A DNA stretch of 64,000 bases, from positions 62,001-126,000 of the forward strand of contig NZ_VZPP01000005.1 in NCBI RefSeq assembly GCF_008801475.1, given 5' to 3'. Of the stretch, positions 17,620 through 28,071 are shown one piece after another. A program made the translations under genes and the position numbers. How positions within the stretch are numbered: the stretch's first letter is position 1; each line of letters begins with the position of its first letter. The stretch comes from Pseudomonas moorei (lineage in GTDB: Bacteria > Pseudomonadota > Gammaproteobacteria > Pseudomonadales > Pseudomonadaceae). The notes beneath the pieces are model-generated. The model was not told the DNA's origin and made no database searches. It saw only the letters and a list, made by a program, of their open reading frames with translations.

Positions 17620-19203
17620 TTAGTTGCTGATCGCCAGAATGCTCGCCTGATACGACCCGACAAACACGTCGAAATCGCCGACTTCGTTCTGTTCCAGCTC
17701 CGCCTGTTGAGCCAGCGACGAGCGCGCCAGTTCTTCAAACCGGGCCTGTTCCTCAGCCGGCAATGGCTGGCTGCGGAAAAACTCGGCGTGGGCGCGGCTC
17801 TGGCGCAGGGAGAACTGGGCAAAGCTTTCCTTGTGCTCGGCCATGGCCGCCAGGACTTGGGCCGATGGCGTCAGGGATGGGTCCTTGACCTTGGCCAGTT
17901 GCGCATCCAGCGCCTTGCTGTGGGCATCGCCGCCGTGGCTCTGATCCAGCATCGCCGCCAGGGGCGCGATGTTTTCCAGCAATTGTGCGGCCCACTCTTT
18001 CAGGTCAACGGGGTGACCATCGCGTTGCAGTTGCAGGCCCGGACGGCGACCTTCCTTGACCACGCTGAGGAAGTTCGAGGTCGCATTGCCGCAGCTGGTG
18101 TTGGTCAGCAACGGGCTGTCGTTCAGGGCGCAGTACAGCAGGAAGGCGTCGAGGAAGCGCGATTCGGTGAGATCGATGCCCGTCGGCAGGAACGGGTTGA
18201 TGTCCAGGCAGCGAACTTCAACGTACTGGATGCCACGGGCCATCAGCGCCTGGATCGGCCGCTCGCCGGTGTAGGTCACGCGTTTGGGGCGAATGTTGGA
18301 GTAGTACTCGTTTTCGATCTGCAGGATGTTGGTGTTGAGTTGAACCCACTCACCGTCCTTGTGGGTGCCGACTTCGACGTACGGCGCATAGGGCGTGGCC
18401 ACCGCTTTGCGCAGGCTGTCGATGTAGCTGCCCAGATCGTTGTAGCACGGCGTCAGGCCGGCCTGTGCGTTGCTCTGGTAACCCAGGTCACTCATGCGCA
18501 GGCTGGTGGCGTACGGCAGGTACAAGGTGTCCGGATCCAGCTGTTCCAACTGATGCGAACGGCCGCGCAGGAAGCCGGCGTCCAGTGCCGGCGATGCGCC
18601 GAACAGGTACATCAGCAGCCAGCTGTAGCGGCGGAAGTTGCGGATCAGGGCGATGTAGGCCGACGACTGATAGTCGCGGTCGGTGCCGACGAAGCCTTCG
18701 GCCTGCTTGAGCAGAGGCCAGAGTTTCTCCGGCAGGGAGAAGTTGTAGTGAATCCCGGCGATGCACTGCATGGTCTTGCCGTAACGCAGGGCCAGTCCCT
18801 TGCGGTAGACGTACTTGAGCTGACCGATGTTGGACGTGCCGTAATAGGCGATCGGGATATCTTCCTCGGCCGGCAGCGGGCACGGCATCGATGGACTCCA
18901 CAGGTACTCGTTGCCGAGCTTGCTGTAGGCAAAGCGATGAATCTTGTCCAGGCTCGCCAGCGTGTCCGCCGGATCGGGCAGGGCCGGGGTGATGAACTCC
19001 AGCAGCGATTCGGAATAGTCGGTGGTGATCTGTTCGTTGGTCAGCGCGGAACCCAATGCTTCCGGGTGCGGCGTTTGCGCCAGCCGACCTTCATCGGTCA
19101 CGCGCAGGCATTCACGTTCGATGCCGTGAAGGCACTGTTCGAGCAGAGAGAGGTTAGCGCGCTCGCCGAGCAGAGCCAGGCGGCGGTTGAGAAGTTCGCT
19201 CAA
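17620..19203 (-). CDS. gshA: Glutamate-cysteine ligase
   Basis: This is a gamma-proteobacterial glutamate-cysteine ligase, the first step of glutathione synthesis (ATP-dependent gamma-Glu-Cys formation). The start is probably TTG 19203 ([13 protein letters not shown]), because AAGGA lies just upstream; a GTG at 19218 would also fit but has a poor ribosome site. From TTG the protein has 527 residues, the usual Pseudomonas length. The sequence [12 protein letters not shown] near the N-terminus and [12 protein letters not shown] in the middle are family hallmarks. It closes the sulfur-related block. Confidence 0.94.
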   Translation of the reverse strand: MSELLNRRLALLGERANLSLLEQCLHGIERECLRVTDEGRLAQTPHPEALGSALTNEQITTDYSESLLEFITPALPDPADTLASLDKIHRFAYSKLGNEYLWSPSMPCPLPAEEDIPIAYYGTSNIGQLKYVYRKGLALRYGKTMQCIAGIHYNFSLPEKLWPLLKQAEGFVGTDRDYQSSAYIALIRNFRRYSWLLMYLFGASPALDAGFLRGRSHQLEQLDPDTLYLPYATSLRMSDLGYQSNAQAGLTPCYNDLGSYIDSLRKAVATPYAPYVEVGTHKDGEWVQLNTNILQIENEYYSNIRPKRVTYTGERPIQALMARGIQYVEVRCLDINPFLPTGIDLTESRFLDAFLLYCALNDSPLLTNTSCGNATSNFLSVVKEGRRPGLQLQRDGHPVDLKEWAAQLLENIAPLAAMLDQSHGGDAHSKALDAQLAKVKDPSLTPSAQVLAAMAEHKESFAQFSLRQSRAHAEFFRSQPLPAEEQARFEELARSSLAQQAELEQNEVGDFDVFVGSYQASILAISN

Positions 19204-19341
19204 GTTGGATTCCTTCACGCGTCAGTCGCCCCAATATGGGGGTGGGCAAGACGGTCTACAAGGGTGAAGTTAAAACTGGCGTTTTCGCCTGGTTTTTGGA
19301 GCCGCTCAGGCCATATGCCGGTCAGTCAATAACCGCACAAT

Positions 19342-19373
19342 CCCTGTGGGAGCAAGCTCGCTCCCACAGGTTT
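19342..19373. repeat. REP palindrome
   Basis: CCTGTGGGAGCAAGCTCGCTCCCACAGG is an imperfect palindrome between gshA and the thioesterase gene. Confidence 0.8.
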
Positions 19374-19410
19374 GATTGCGTTGAAATTAACTCAAATCGA
19401 TGACGTCTAG

Positions 19411-19794
19411 CTACAGGACAGCGAACGTGCCTTGTGCTTTTGCGACGAGTTTGTCGCCTTGCATCACGTCAGCTTCGACCACCAGCGTGCGCCGGCCCGG
19501 GTGGATCACCCGGGCGGTGCACATCACTTCACCGTCAGCGACGGCGCGGATGTAGTTGATCTTGCATTCGATGGTCGCGCTCTGCTGATCAAAGCCGTGG
19601 GTGCTGGAGCAGGCCAGCCCCATGGCAATGTCCACCAGACTGAACAAGGCCCCGCCGTGCAGCTTGCCGCCGCGATTGCGCAGCTCGGGTTCCAGCGCCA
19701 GGGCGACTTGCGCCACCCCGGTTTCCAGGCTGTGCAGACGACAGCCCAGATGCTTGAAAAACGCGCTTTCGGTCAGCCCGGCCGGGATCTCCAT
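19411..19794 (-). CDS. PaaI-family hotdog thioesterase
   Basis: This 127-residue single-hotdog protein has LHGGALFSLVDIAMGLACSS, the hallmark of PaaI-type acyl-CoA thioesterases (HGG plus acidic residue). It probably hydrolyses aromatic or medium-chain acyl-CoAs; the substrate is unknown. Its ATG overlaps the stop codon of tex (ATGA), so it is co-translated with tex. Confidence 0.85.
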   Translation of the reverse strand: MEIPAGLTESAFFKHLGCRLHSLETGVAQVALALEPELRNRGGKLHGGALFSLVDIAMGLACSSTHGFDQQSATIECKINYIRAVADGEVMCTARVIHPGRRTLVVEADVMQGDKLVAKAQGTFAVL

Positions 19795-22118
19795 CAGCGT
19801 TTCTTCAACTGCTTGGCATTGGCGAACAGCGAAGCCATGGCGTTGTTGGCCGGAGCCGCCGCCGTGGTTTCCTTGCGCGGCGCGGTGTTCTGGGATTGGC
19901 GCGGAGCCGATCCTGGACGCGCACCGCGAGCACCGTCGATTTTCTCGCCGGGAGTGTCGCTCATGCGCATCGACAGGCCCACGCGTTTACGCGGGATGTC
20001 GACTTCCATGACCTTCACTTTCACCACATCGCCGGCCTTCACCGCTTCCCGTGGATCCTTGATGAACTTCTCCGATAGTGCAGAGATATGCACCAAACCG
20101 TCCTGATGCACGCCAATGTCGACGAACGCGCCGAAGTTGGTCACGTTGGTCACCACGCCTTCGAGGATCATGCCCGGTTGCAAGTCCTTGAGGTCTTCGA
20201 CGCCTTCCTGGAACTCGGCGGTCTTGAACTCGGGACGCGGGTCGCGACCGGGCTTTTCCAGCTCCTGGAGAATGTCGGTCACGGTCGGTAGACCGAAGGT
20301 TTCATCGGTGTATTTCTTCGGATCGAGGCGCTTGAGGAACGCGGCATCGCCAATCAGCGAGCGGATGTCACGGTCGGTTTCAGCCGCGATTCGCTGAACC
20401 AGCGGATAGGCTTCCGGGTGCACGGCGGACGAATCCAGCGGATTCTCGCCATTCATGACGCGCAGGAAGCCGGCGGCCTGTTCGAAGGTTTTCTCGCCAA
20501 GGCGCGCGACTTTCTTCAGCGCGGCGCGGGTTTTGAACGCACCGTGCTCGTCGCGATGGCTGACGATGTTCTGCGCCAGGGTTGCATTGAGGCCGGAGAT
20601 GCGCGCCAGCAGCGCCACGGAAGCGGTGTTCACGTCCACGCCTACGGCGTTCACGCAGTCTTCGACCACCGCATCCAGGCCGCGCGCCAGTTTCAGCTGC
20701 GACACGTCGTGCTGGTACTGGCCGACACCGATGGATTTCGGATCGATCTTCACCAGCTCGGCCAGCGGGTCTTGCAGGCGGCGAGCAATCGACACGGCAC
20801 CACGGATCGACACGTCGAGGTCCGGAAACTCCTTGGATGCCAGTTCCGAGGCCGAGTAAACCGACGCGCCGGCTTCGGAGACCATGACTTTGGTCATCTT
20901 CATGGCTGGATATTTTTTGATCAGCTCAGCGGCCAGCTTGTCGGTTTCACGGCTGGCGGTGCCGTTGCCGATGGCGATCAGATCGACCGAATGCTTGGCG
21001 CACAGGGCGGCGAGCACGGCGATGGTCTGGTCCCATTTGTTGTGCGGCACGTGCGGATAAACCGTGGCGTGATCCAGCAGCTTGCCGGTGGAATCAACCA
21101 CGGCGACCTTGCAACCGGTGCGCAGGCCCGGGTCGAGGCCCAGGGTGGCACGCGGGCCGGCCGGGGCGGACAGCAGCAGGTCGTGCAGGTTGTGGGCGAA
21201 CACGTTGATCGCCTCGGTTTCCGCGCTATCGCGCAGTTCACCCAGCAGGTCGGTTTCCAGGTGGGTGTAGAGCTTGACCTTCCAGGTCCAGCGCACCACT
21301 TCGCCCAGCCATTTGTCGGCGGCGCGGTTCTGGTTCTGGATGCCGACGTGCTGGCCGATCATGCCTTCGCACGGGTGCATGGTGCCGGGCAGTTCATCAC
21401 CGACTTTCAGCGCGGAGCTGAGAATGCCTTCGTTGCGGCCACGGAAAATCGCCAGTGCGCGGTGCGACGGCATGCTTTTCAACGGTTCGTCGTGTTCGAA
21501 GTAGTCGCGGAACTTGGCGCCTTCCTCTTCCTTGCCGGCGATCACGCGGGCACTGAGGGTGGCTTCCTGTTTGAGGTAATTGCGCAGCTTGTCCAGCAGG
21601 CCGGCGTCTTCGGCGAAGCGCTCCATGAGGATGTACTTGGCGCCTTCGAGAGCAGCCTTCACGTCGGCCACGCCTTTTTCGGCATCGACGAAGCGCGCGG
21701 CTTCGACATCCGGCGTCAGTGTCGGGTCGTTGAACAGGCCGTCGGCCAGGTCGCCGAGGCCGGCTTCGAGGGCAATCTGGCCCTTGGTGCGGCGCTTCTG
21801 CTTGTACGGCAGGTACAAGTCTTCGAGGCGGGTCTTGGTGTCGGCGAGCTTGATGTCACGCTCGAGTTGCGGGGTCAGCTTGCCTTGCTCCTGGATGCTG
21901 GCAAGGATGCTGATGCGCCGTTCGTCGAGTTCTCGCAGGTAGCGCAGACGTTCTTCCAGATGACGCAACTGGGTGTCATCGAGGCTGCCGGTCACTTCTT
22001 TCCGGTAACGGGCGATGAAGGGAACCGTAGAGCCTTCATCGAGTAGCGCGACGGCCGCTTCGACCTGTTGTGGGCGTACGCCGAGTTCCTCGGCGATGCG
22101 GCTGTTGATGCTGTCCAT
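19794..22118 (-). CDS. tex: Transcription accessory/RNA-binding protein Tex
   Basis: This is a 774-residue protein. The layout is an N-terminal helical region ([13 protein letters not shown]), a YqgF/RuvC-like domain ([17 protein letters not shown]), helix-hairpin-helix repeats ([23 protein letters not shown]) and a C-terminal S1 RNA-binding domain ([21 protein letters not shown]). Tex is a conserved transcription factor structurally like Spt6. ATG 22118 is preceded by AGGTGG at 5 bases. The basic low-complexity tail after the S1 domain is typical of Pseudomonas Tex. Confidence 0.95.
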   Translation of the reverse strand: MDSINSRIAEELGVRPQQVEAAVALLDEGSTVPFIARYRKEVTGSLDDTQLRHLEERLRYLRELDERRISILASIQEQGKLTPQLERDIKLADTKTRLEDLYLPYKQKRRTKGQIALEAGLGDLADGLFNDPTLTPDVEAARFVDAEKGVADVKAALEGAKYILMERFAEDAGLLDKLRNYLKQEATLSARVIAGKEEEGAKFRDYFEHDEPLKSMPSHRALAIFRGRNEGILSSALKVGDELPGTMHPCEGMIGQHVGIQNQNRAADKWLGEVVRWTWKVKLYTHLETDLLGELRDSAETEAINVFAHNLHDLLLSAPAGPRATLGLDPGLRTGCKVAVVDSTGKLLDHATVYPHVPHNKWDQTIAVLAALCAKHSVDLIAIGNGTASRETDKLAAELIKKYPAMKMTKVMVSEAGASVYSASELASKEFPDLDVSIRGAVSIARRLQDPLAELVKIDPKSIGVGQYQHDVSQLKLARGLDAVVEDCVNAVGVDVNTASVALLARISGLNATLAQNIVSHRDEHGAFKTRAALKKVARLGEKTFEQAAGFLRVMNGENPLDSSAVHPEAYPLVQRIAAETDRDIRSLIGDAAFLKRLDPKKYTDETFGLPTVTDILQELEKPGRDPRPEFKTAEFQEGVEDLKDLQPGMILEGVVTNVTNFGAFVDIGVHQDGLVHISALSEKFIKDPREAVKAGDVVKVKVMEVDIPRKRVGLSMRMSDTPGEKIDGARGARPGSAPRQSQNTAPRKETTAAAPANNAMASLFANAKQLKKR

Positions 22119-22479
22119 AAAACCACCTGACAAATTGTGAAAGCAGGCTCGCAGGCGCAGAAATAGGGGCTTGGCGAGTCTGGTTGAGCGGCCTGGCCTG
22201 CGCCGCTACCTGAGTCAACAGGCACACCGTTGACCCGTGAAATCGAACAAATACTGCCAACGCTACGAAAATAAATAGCGTGTGTCTGTAGTACCTGTCT
22301 GATGTTGCCTGACACAAAAGGCCGCGCATTATAACCAGCGTTCTGCCGTTAGGGGGCATCGCGGGATACGGGTGTAACGGCCGGTTTTCTGGCGGTAAAG
22401 GAAAAATCTGCTAACAATGCACACGGTGCGTATAACGGCAGCTACGCCATAATGCGCGCCGAGATCAAAGGAGCATCCA
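22119..22479. promoter_or_regulatory. Divergent promoter region tex/ompR
   Basis: This 361-base spacer lies between the divergent tex and ompR genes. It holds no supported coding frame. The ompR ribosome site AAAGGAGCATCC precedes ATG 22480. A GCGCATTATAACC segment near 22323 could serve as a promoter element for tex. Confidence 0.5.
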
Positions 22480-23220
22480 ATGAGCAGCACTGCAAACATT
22501 GCTGAAGGCGAGAAAATTCTTATTGTTGACGACGATCCGGGCCTCAGCAGCCTGTTGGAGCGTTTTTTCGTCAGCAAGGGCTACCGCGCCCGTGCCGTCC
22601 CGAATACCGAGCAAATGGATCGCCTGCTGGCGCGCGAAGTGTTCAATCTGGTCGTTCTCGACCTGATGCTGCCCGGCGAAGACGGCCTGACCGCCTGCCG
22701 TCGCCTGCGTGGCGCGAACAACCAGATTCCAATCATCATGCTGACCGCCAAGGGCGATGAGCTGAGCCGCATCAAGGGCCTGGAGCTGGGCGCTGACGAT
22801 TACCTGGCCAAGCCGTTCAACCCGGACGAGCTGATGGCGCGCGTCAAGGCTGTGTTGCGTCGTCAATCGGCCCCGGTGCCGGGCGCACCGGGCAGCGAAG
22901 ACGAAAGCGTGACTTTCGGCGACTACGAACTGTCCCTGGCCACCCGCGAGCTCAAACGCGGTGAAGAAGTGCACATGCTCACCACCGGTGAGTTTGCGGT
23001 ACTCAAGGCGCTGGTGATGAATGCCCGTCAGCCATTGACCCGTGACAAGCTGATGAACCTGGCCCGTGGTCGCGAGTGGGATGCCCTGGAGCGCTCCATT
23101 GACGTGCAGATTTCCCGTCTGCGTCGGATGATCGAGCCTGATCCGTCCAAGCCGCGTTACATCCAGACGGTTTGGGGTGTGGGTTACGTGTTCGTTCCGG
23201 ATGGCGCCGCCACCAAGTGA
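22480..23220 (+). CDS. ompR: OmpR-type response regulator (AmgR-like)
   Basis: This 246-residue protein has an N-terminal receiver domain (acidic pocket VDDDPG, phosphoacceptor Asp in VLDLMLPGEDGL, Lys in AKPFNPDEL) and a C-terminal winged helix (RQPLTRDKLMNLARGREWDALERSIDVQISRLRR). It pairs with the EnvZ-type kinase downstream. In P. aeruginosa the orthologous pair, AmgRS, governs the response to aminoglycoside-induced membrane stress (established for that species). The same role is inferred here. Confidence 0.94.
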   Translation: MSSTANIAEGEKILIVDDDPGLSSLLERFFVSKGYRARAVPNTEQMDRLLAREVFNLVVLDLMLPGEDGLTACRRLRGANNQIPIIMLTAKGDELSRIKGLELGADDYLAKPFNPDELMARVKAVLRRQSAPVPGAPGSEDESVTFGDYELSLATRELKRGEEVHMLTTGEFAVLKALVMNARQPLTRDKLMNLARGREWDALERSIDVQISRLRRMIEPDPSKPRYIQTVWGVGYVFVPDGAATK

Positions 23221-23226
23221 TCGGCG

Positions 23227-23325
23227 CTTTGTAGGAGCGGGTCGTGCGGGCCAGGGGTCATATGATCATGCCCGCAGACTCGCGATCCGCAATGTGCGAG
23301 CATTCCTCGCTCCTGCAAGTGTGTA
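23227..23325. repeat. REP-like palindromic pair between ompR and envZ
   Basis: TTTGTAGGAGCGGGTCGTGCGG and GCATTCCTCGCTCCTGCAAG flank about 50 bases with a second small palindrome (TCATATGATCATG). This repeat splits the two-component operon, which is unusual. Confidence 0.55.
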
Positions 23326-23335
23326 GCGGTTATCC

Positions 23336-24649
23336 ATGAAAACCCCGGTTTGGTTCCCCCAGAGCTTTTTCTCCCGCACCCTTTGGCTGGTGCTCATCGT
23401 TGTCCTGTTCTCCAAGGCACTGACCCTTGTTTATCTGTTGATGAACGAGGACGTGCTGGTGGACCGTCAGTACAGCCACGGTGTCGCCCTGACGTTGCGC
23501 GCGTACTGGGCGGCCGATGAAAAAAACCGCGACAAGATCGCCGATGCCGTACCCCTGATACGGGTGGTAGGTGCCGGCGTGCCGGAAGGTGAACAACACT
23601 GGCCCTACAGCGAGATCTACCAGCGGCAGATGCAGGCCGAACTGGGGGCGGACACCGAGGTGCGATTGCGCATGCATGCGCCGCCGGCGTTGTGGGTCCG
23701 GGCGCCAAGCCTGGGTGAAGGCTGGCTGAAAGTACCGCTGTACCCGCATCCGCTACGCGGCCAGAAAATCTGGAACGTCCTGGGCTGGTTCCTCGCCATT
23801 GGCCTGCTGTCCACCGCAGCGGCGTGGATTTTTGTCAGCCAGCTCAATCAACCTCTGAAGCGTCTGGTCTATGCCGCACGTCAACTTGGCCAGGGTCGCA
23901 GCGTGCGTTTGCCGATCAGCGATACGCCGAGCGAAATGACCGAGGTTTACCGCGCTTTCAACCAGATGGCCGAAGATGTCGAGCAGGCCGGTCGCGAGCG
24001 CGAACTGATGCTGGCCGGGGTGTCTCATGACCTGCGTACGCCGTTGACCCGATTGCGCTTGTCCCTGGAGTTGATGGGCGACCGCAGCGACCTGACCGAC
24101 GACATGGTTCGCGACATCGAGGACATGGATGCGATTCTCGACCAGTTCCTGGCGTTCATCCGCGACGGCCGCGACGAGTCGGTGGAGGAGGTGGACCTGA
24201 GCGATCTGGTCCGCGAAGTCGCCGCGCCGTACAACCAGACCGAAGAGAAAGTGCGCTTGCGTCTGGAGCCCATCCAGCCATTCCCGTTGCGGCGGGTGTC
24301 GATGAAGCGACTGCTGAACAACCTGATTGGCAACGCGCTGCACCACGCCGGAAGTGGTGTGGAAGTGGCGGCCTATGTGTCTGGGGACACCGCCGCCCCT
24401 TATGTGGTGCTGAGCGTCATGGATCGTGGTGCCGGTATCGACCCCGCGGAACTGGAAGCGATCTTCAACCCGTTCACCCGTGGCGACCGTGCACGGGGCG
24501 GAAAGGGAACCGGTTTGGGGTTGGCAATCGTGAAGCGGATTGCTTCGATGCATGGCGGCAATGTTGAACTGCGTAACCGTTCCGGCGGAGGGCTGGAAGC
24601 GCGGGTGCGCTTGCCGCTGGGGTTGATGCTGCCGCGGGATGCGGTTTAA
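23336..24649 (+). CDS. envZ: EnvZ-type sensor histidine kinase (AmgS-like)
   Basis: This 437-residue inner-membrane kinase has membrane helices at about residues 14-36 and 142-162 with a periplasmic sensor loop between. A HAMP domain (LNQPLKRLVYAARQLGQGRS) follows, then the dimerisation/phosphoacceptor helix GVSHDLRTPLTRLRLSLEL. The ATPase domain has an N box (LLNNLIGNALHHAG), a G1 box (VMDRGAGID) and GKGTGLGLAIVKRI. It phosphorylates the OmpR-type regulator encoded 115 bases upstream. Confidence 0.94.
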   Translation: MKTPVWFPQSFFSRTLWLVLIVVLFSKALTLVYLLMNEDVLVDRQYSHGVALTLRAYWAADEKNRDKIADAVPLIRVVGAGVPEGEQHWPYSEIYQRQMQAELGADTEVRLRMHAPPALWVRAPSLGEGWLKVPLYPHPLRGQKIWNVLGWFLAIGLLSTAAAWIFVSQLNQPLKRLVYAARQLGQGRSVRLPISDTPSEMTEVYRAFNQMAEDVEQAGRERELMLAGVSHDLRTPLTRLRLSLELMGDRSDLTDDMVRDIEDMDAILDQFLAFIRDGRDESVEEVDLSDLVREVAAPYNQTEEKVRLRLEPIQPFPLRRVSMKRLLNNLIGNALHHAGSGVEVAAYVSGDTAAPYVVLSVMDRGAGIDPAELEAIFNPFTRGDRARGGKGTGLGLAIVKRIASMHGGNVELRNRSGGGLEARVRLPLGLMLPRDAV

Positions 24650-24771
24650 GCGCTGACTTCTTCGGTGGGGTTGATGGCCCCACCGCGAGCAGGCACCCAC
24701 ATTGGAATGTAATCCCCTGTAGGCGAGCCTGTTCGCGAAGGCGGCCTTCCAGCCGCCACAAGCCTCCAGGA

Positions 24772-25677
24772 TCAGCCCTTCCCTTTGGTCCGCGTCATGT
24801 TCGGCCCGCCATTCTTTTCCAGATGCTCGATGATGATCCCCGCCACGTTCTTGCCGGTGGTGGTCTCGATACCCTCCAGGCCCGGCGACGAATTCACCTC
24901 CATCACCAGCGGTCCGTGATTGGAGCGCAGGATATCCACACCCGCCACCGCCAGTCCCATGACCTTCGCTGCCCGCAACGCCGTCATGCGTTCTTCCGGC
25001 GTGATCTTGATCAGGCTGGCACTGCCACCGCGATGCAGGTTGGAACGAAACTCTCCAGGCCTGGCCTGGCGCTTCATGGCCGCAATCACCTTGTCACCCA
25101 CCACGAAGCAGCGAATGTCGGCGCCGCCGGCCTCCTTGATGTACTCCTGAACCATGATGTTTTGCTTGAGGCCCATGAACGCCTCGATCACCGACTCTGC
25201 CGCCGTAGCGGTTTCGCACAGCACCACACCGATGCCCTGGGTGCCTTCGAGCACCTTGATCACCAGTGGTGCGCCGTTGACCATCGCAATCAGGTCGGGA
25301 ATGTCGTCCGGCGAGTGGGCAAACCCGGTTACCGGCAAACCGATGCCCCGGCGTGACAGCAATTGCAATGAGCGCAGTTTGTCCCGCGAGCGGGCGATGG
25401 CCACCGATTCGTTAAGCGGAAAAACCCCCATCATTTCGAACTGGCGCAATACCGCACAACCATAGAACGTGACCGATGCACCAATGCGCGGGATCACCGC
25501 ATCGAAACCTTCGAGCGGCTTGCCGCGGTAGTGGATCTGAGGTTTGTGGCTGGCGATGTTCATGTAGGCGCGCAGGGTGTCGACCACCACCATTTCATGG
25601 CCGCGTTCAGTACCGGCTTCGACCAGGCGGCGGGTGGAATACAGACGCGGGTTCCGCGACAGCACAGCGATCTTCAT
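24772..25677 (-). CDS. rimK: Ribosomal protein S6-L-glutamate ligase RimK
   Basis: This 301-residue ATP-grasp ligase adds glutamates to the C-terminus of ribosomal protein S6. ATP-grasp elements include [34 protein letters not shown] and [14 protein letters not shown]. It ends with a basic tail. Its ATG overlaps the rimB stop by 4 bases. In P. fluorescens the RimABK system remodels ribosomes and controls motility and surface colonisation (established for that species group). Confidence 0.94.
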   Translation of the reverse strand: MKIAVLSRNPRLYSTRRLVEAGTERGHEMVVVDTLRAYMNIASHKPQIHYRGKPLEGFDAVIPRIGASVTFYGCAVLRQFEMMGVFPLNESVAIARSRDKLRSLQLLSRRGIGLPVTGFAHSPDDIPDLIAMVNGAPLVIKVLEGTQGIGVVLCETATAAESVIEAFMGLKQNIMVQEYIKEAGGADIRCFVVGDKVIAAMKRQARPGEFRSNLHRGGSASLIKITPEERMTALRAAKVMGLAVAGVDILRSNHGPLVMEVNSSPGLEGIETTTGKNVAGIIIEHLEKNGGPNMTRTKGKG

Positions 25678-26153
25678 GCAACACCTGTGGAGGAGGTAGA
25701 TACCGGGAACACCGGCTTGTCTTGTACATATTTAATGCCCGGATTGACCACCAACTGGCCATCGATCAGGGCTTTGGAACCGAGTAACAGGCGATATCGC
25801 ATGGATTTGCGGCAAGCGAGTGTGAACTGGACTCGCCAGACCCGATCACCCAGGGCCAGGGTGGTGCTGATCACGTATCGCACCTGCGCGTGACCGTTAG
25901 AGCTTTTAATGGTTTTCATCGTCACCAACGGTGCTTCGCAGCGGCGATGACGCAATTGCACCACCGTGCCCAGGTGCGCGGTGAAGCGCACCCACTGCTC
26001 ACCGTCGCGCTCGAATGTCTCGATGTCGGTGGCATGCAGGCTGGAGGTGCTGGCGCCGGTGTCGATTTTTGCCCGAAGGCCTGCCACTCCCAAATCCGGG
26101 AGCGCCACCCACTCGCGCAGACCGACGACGGTCAAATGGTCAAATGTCTTCAA
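25674..26153 (-). CDS. rimB: RimB, retropepsin-like protease of the RimK operon
   Basis: This 159-residue protein is the type often labelled ATP-dependent zinc protease. The segment [16 protein letters not shown] carries the aspartyl-protease-like DTGA motif of the RimB/retropepsin-like family. In Pseudomonas RimB cleaves or limits the glutamate tails added to S6 by RimK. It is the middle gene of rimA-rimB-rimK and overlaps rimK by 4 bases. Confidence 0.88.
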   Translation of the reverse strand: MKTFDHLTVVGLREWVALPDLGVAGLRAKIDTGASTSSLHATDIETFERDGEQWVRFTAHLGTVVQLRHRRCEAPLVTMKTIKSSNGHAQVRYVISTTLALGDRVWRVQFTLACRKSMRYRLLLGSKALIDGQLVVNPGIKYVQDKPVFPVSTSSTGVA

Positions 26154-26289
26154 AGGTGCTCAACCGGTAGTAACCGCTCGGCCGCACGCGGCCGGATTCG
26201 CGGTATTCACGCAGAATAATGATTAAAAGGCGACAGATATCTACGGCCCGGATTTCCAGCCCGTCAGGGAGGTTCTGGAATGCCTGCAT
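26140..26289 (-). CDS. rimA: Small protein, probable RimA
   Basis: This 49-residue frame starts at ATG 26289 (MQAFQNLPDGLEIRAVDICR), with a CGGATT-type ribosome site, and ends in STFEDI, overlapping the start of rimB by 14 bases. Pseudomonas rim operons begin with a small gene, rimA, that modulates RimK. Position, strand and overlap support this being it. The sequence has a helical, partly hydrophobic middle (VDICRLLIIILREY). Small size keeps the call uncertain. Confidence 0.6.
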   Translation of the reverse strand: MQAFQNLPDGLEIRAVDICRLLIIILREYRESGRVRPSGYYRLSTFEDI

Positions 26290-26368
26290 TGTAATCCGAG
26301 ACGAGGTAATTCTTGGTACGACAGAAACGGTAGTACAGTTCACCAATATTTCAGAATGAGGAAATCCC

Positions 26369-26773
26369 ATGGCACAAAAAAACGAAGAGGACGACAAAGT
26401 CCGCCTCGATAAATGGTTGTGGGCCGCGCGTTTTTACAAAACCCGAGCCCTGGCCAAGGCAGCGATTGAAAGCGGCAAGGTGCATTGCCGGGGTGAGCGT
26501 TGCAAACCGGGCAAGGAACCGCGCATTGGCGATGAGTTTGTGATTCGCACCGGTTTCGAGGAGCGCACGGTGGTGGTCCAGGCACTGTCGATTGTTCGCC
26601 GTGGCGCGCCGGAAGCACAGACGCTGTACGCCGAAACCGAAGCCAGTATTGCCAAGCGCGAAAATGCCGCGGCCCAGCGCAAGGCTGGCGCCCTGGGTGT
26701 GAGTACTGACGGCAAGCCAAGCAAGAAACAGCGGCGGGATCTGTTCAAGTTTCGTGGGAGCAGCAACGAATGA
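26369..26773 (+). CDS. hslR: Heat-shock protein 15 (S4-domain ribosome rescue factor)
   Basis: This 134-residue protein has an S4 RNA-binding domain (VRLDKWLWAARFYKTRALAK, then IESGKVHCRGERCKPG) and a basic C-terminal helix. Hsp15 binds free 50S subunits carrying nascent chains. It is a short distance upstream of hslO, the usual pairing, and divergent from the rim operon. Confidence 0.93.
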   Translation: MAQKNEEDDKVRLDKWLWAARFYKTRALAKAAIESGKVHCRGERCKPGKEPRIGDEFVIRTGFEERTVVVQALSIVRRGAPEAQTLYAETEASIAKRENAAAQRKAGALGVSTDGKPSKKQRRDLFKFRGSSNE

Positions 26774-26989
26774 TTGACCGAACCCACCGATCAACTGAGT
26801 CAGGCCAAGACTTGTAATTGCGCCTGCGCGTAGCCATATGAGGTAATTGGCCTGACTAGCCTGTGCCATTCGTCGTAAAACGCACACCGCCATCGGCCTC
26901 TAACCCAAAACCAGGCAGCAATACGCTATAGCCAAGGCGTAACCTCGAATTCTGTCACTACTTTTGTCACCACTTCAGATACCAGACTT

Positions 26990-27892
26990 ATGACCGACTT
27001 ACCGGATAACGACTTCACCCAACGCTTCATCTTCGATGACAGCGACACCCGTGGCGAGATGGTTTCGCTGGAGCTCAGCTACGCTGAAGTCCTGGCCAAA
27101 CACGCCTATCCGGAGCCGGTCGCGCAACTGCTCGGCGAGTTGATGGCTGCTGCGGCGTTGCTGGTCGGAACATTGAAGTTCGACGGTTTGCTGATCCTTC
27201 AAGCCCGTTCCGAAGGCCCGATCCCGCTGTTGATGATCGAATGTTCCAGTGAGCGCGACATTCGTGGCCTGGCGCGATACGAGGCGGACCGGATCGCCGC
27301 CGACGCAACCCTGGCCGACTTGATGCCCGATGGCTCGCTGACCCTGACCATTGACCCGAACCAGGGCCAACGCTATCAGGGCGTCGTCGATCTGGATGGC
27401 GAAACGTTGTCCGACTGCTTCACCAACTACTTCGTCATGTCGCAGCAGATTGGCACTCGCATCAAGCTCTGCGCCGATGGCCGTCGCGCCCGTGGCCTGT
27501 TGCTGCAACAACTGCCCGCCGACCGTTTGAAGGACGAAGAAGAACGCGCTGCCAGCTGGCAGCACCTCACCGCGCTGGCCACCACCCTGACCTCCGATGA
27601 ATTGCTGAGCCTGGACAACGAAACCGTGCTGCATCGCCTCTATCATGAAGAGCAGGTGCGTATGTTCGACGTGCAGAAACTGCGTTTCCGTTGCAGTTGT
27701 TCGCGAGAGCGTTCGGCCAATGCCCTGGTCAGTCTGGGTATGGAAGACGCGCAGAACCTGGTGATTGAGCACGGTGGAAAAATCGAGATCGACTGCCAGT
27801 TCTGCAACCATCAGTACTTGTTTGACGCCGCCGATGTCACTCAATTGTTCGCTGGTGCGGGTGTCGAGACGCCGTCAGATACCCGTCACTAA
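26990..27892 (+). CDS. hslO: Redox-regulated chaperone Hsp33
   Basis: This 300-residue cytosolic holdase is activated by oxidation. The four zinc-binding cysteines are visible near the C-terminus as CSCSRER (C-x-C) and CQFC (C-x-x-C). The N-terminal domain begins [18 protein letters not shown]. The start is ATG 26990. The spacer to hslR (216 bases) suggests its own promoter. Confidence 0.94.
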   Translation: MTDLPDNDFTQRFIFDDSDTRGEMVSLELSYAEVLAKHAYPEPVAQLLGELMAAAALLVGTLKFDGLLILQARSEGPIPLLMIECSSERDIRGLARYEADRIAADATLADLMPDGSLTLTIDPNQGQRYQGVVDLDGETLSDCFTNYFVMSQQIGTRIKLCADGRRARGLLLQQLPADRLKDEEERAASWQHLTALATTLTSDELLSLDNETVLHRLYHEEQVRMFDVQKLRFRCSCSRERSANALVSLGMEDAQNLVIEHGGKIEIDCQFCNHQYLFDAADVTQLFAGAGVETPSDTRH

Positions 27893-28071
27893 AACGGTTC
27901 AGCGCAGGTAAATTCACTGGTTTGTGCCGGAATAACGCCGTTACGACGGGAGGGCCCTACTATTTTTGGGCTTTTCTGGCATAATCCGGCCCACTTTTTT
28001 CGCGGTAGTAGTGCACGACTTTCTACTACAAAACGTTTGGAGCACTCGGCCACTGGCCGACGGGGAACCTC

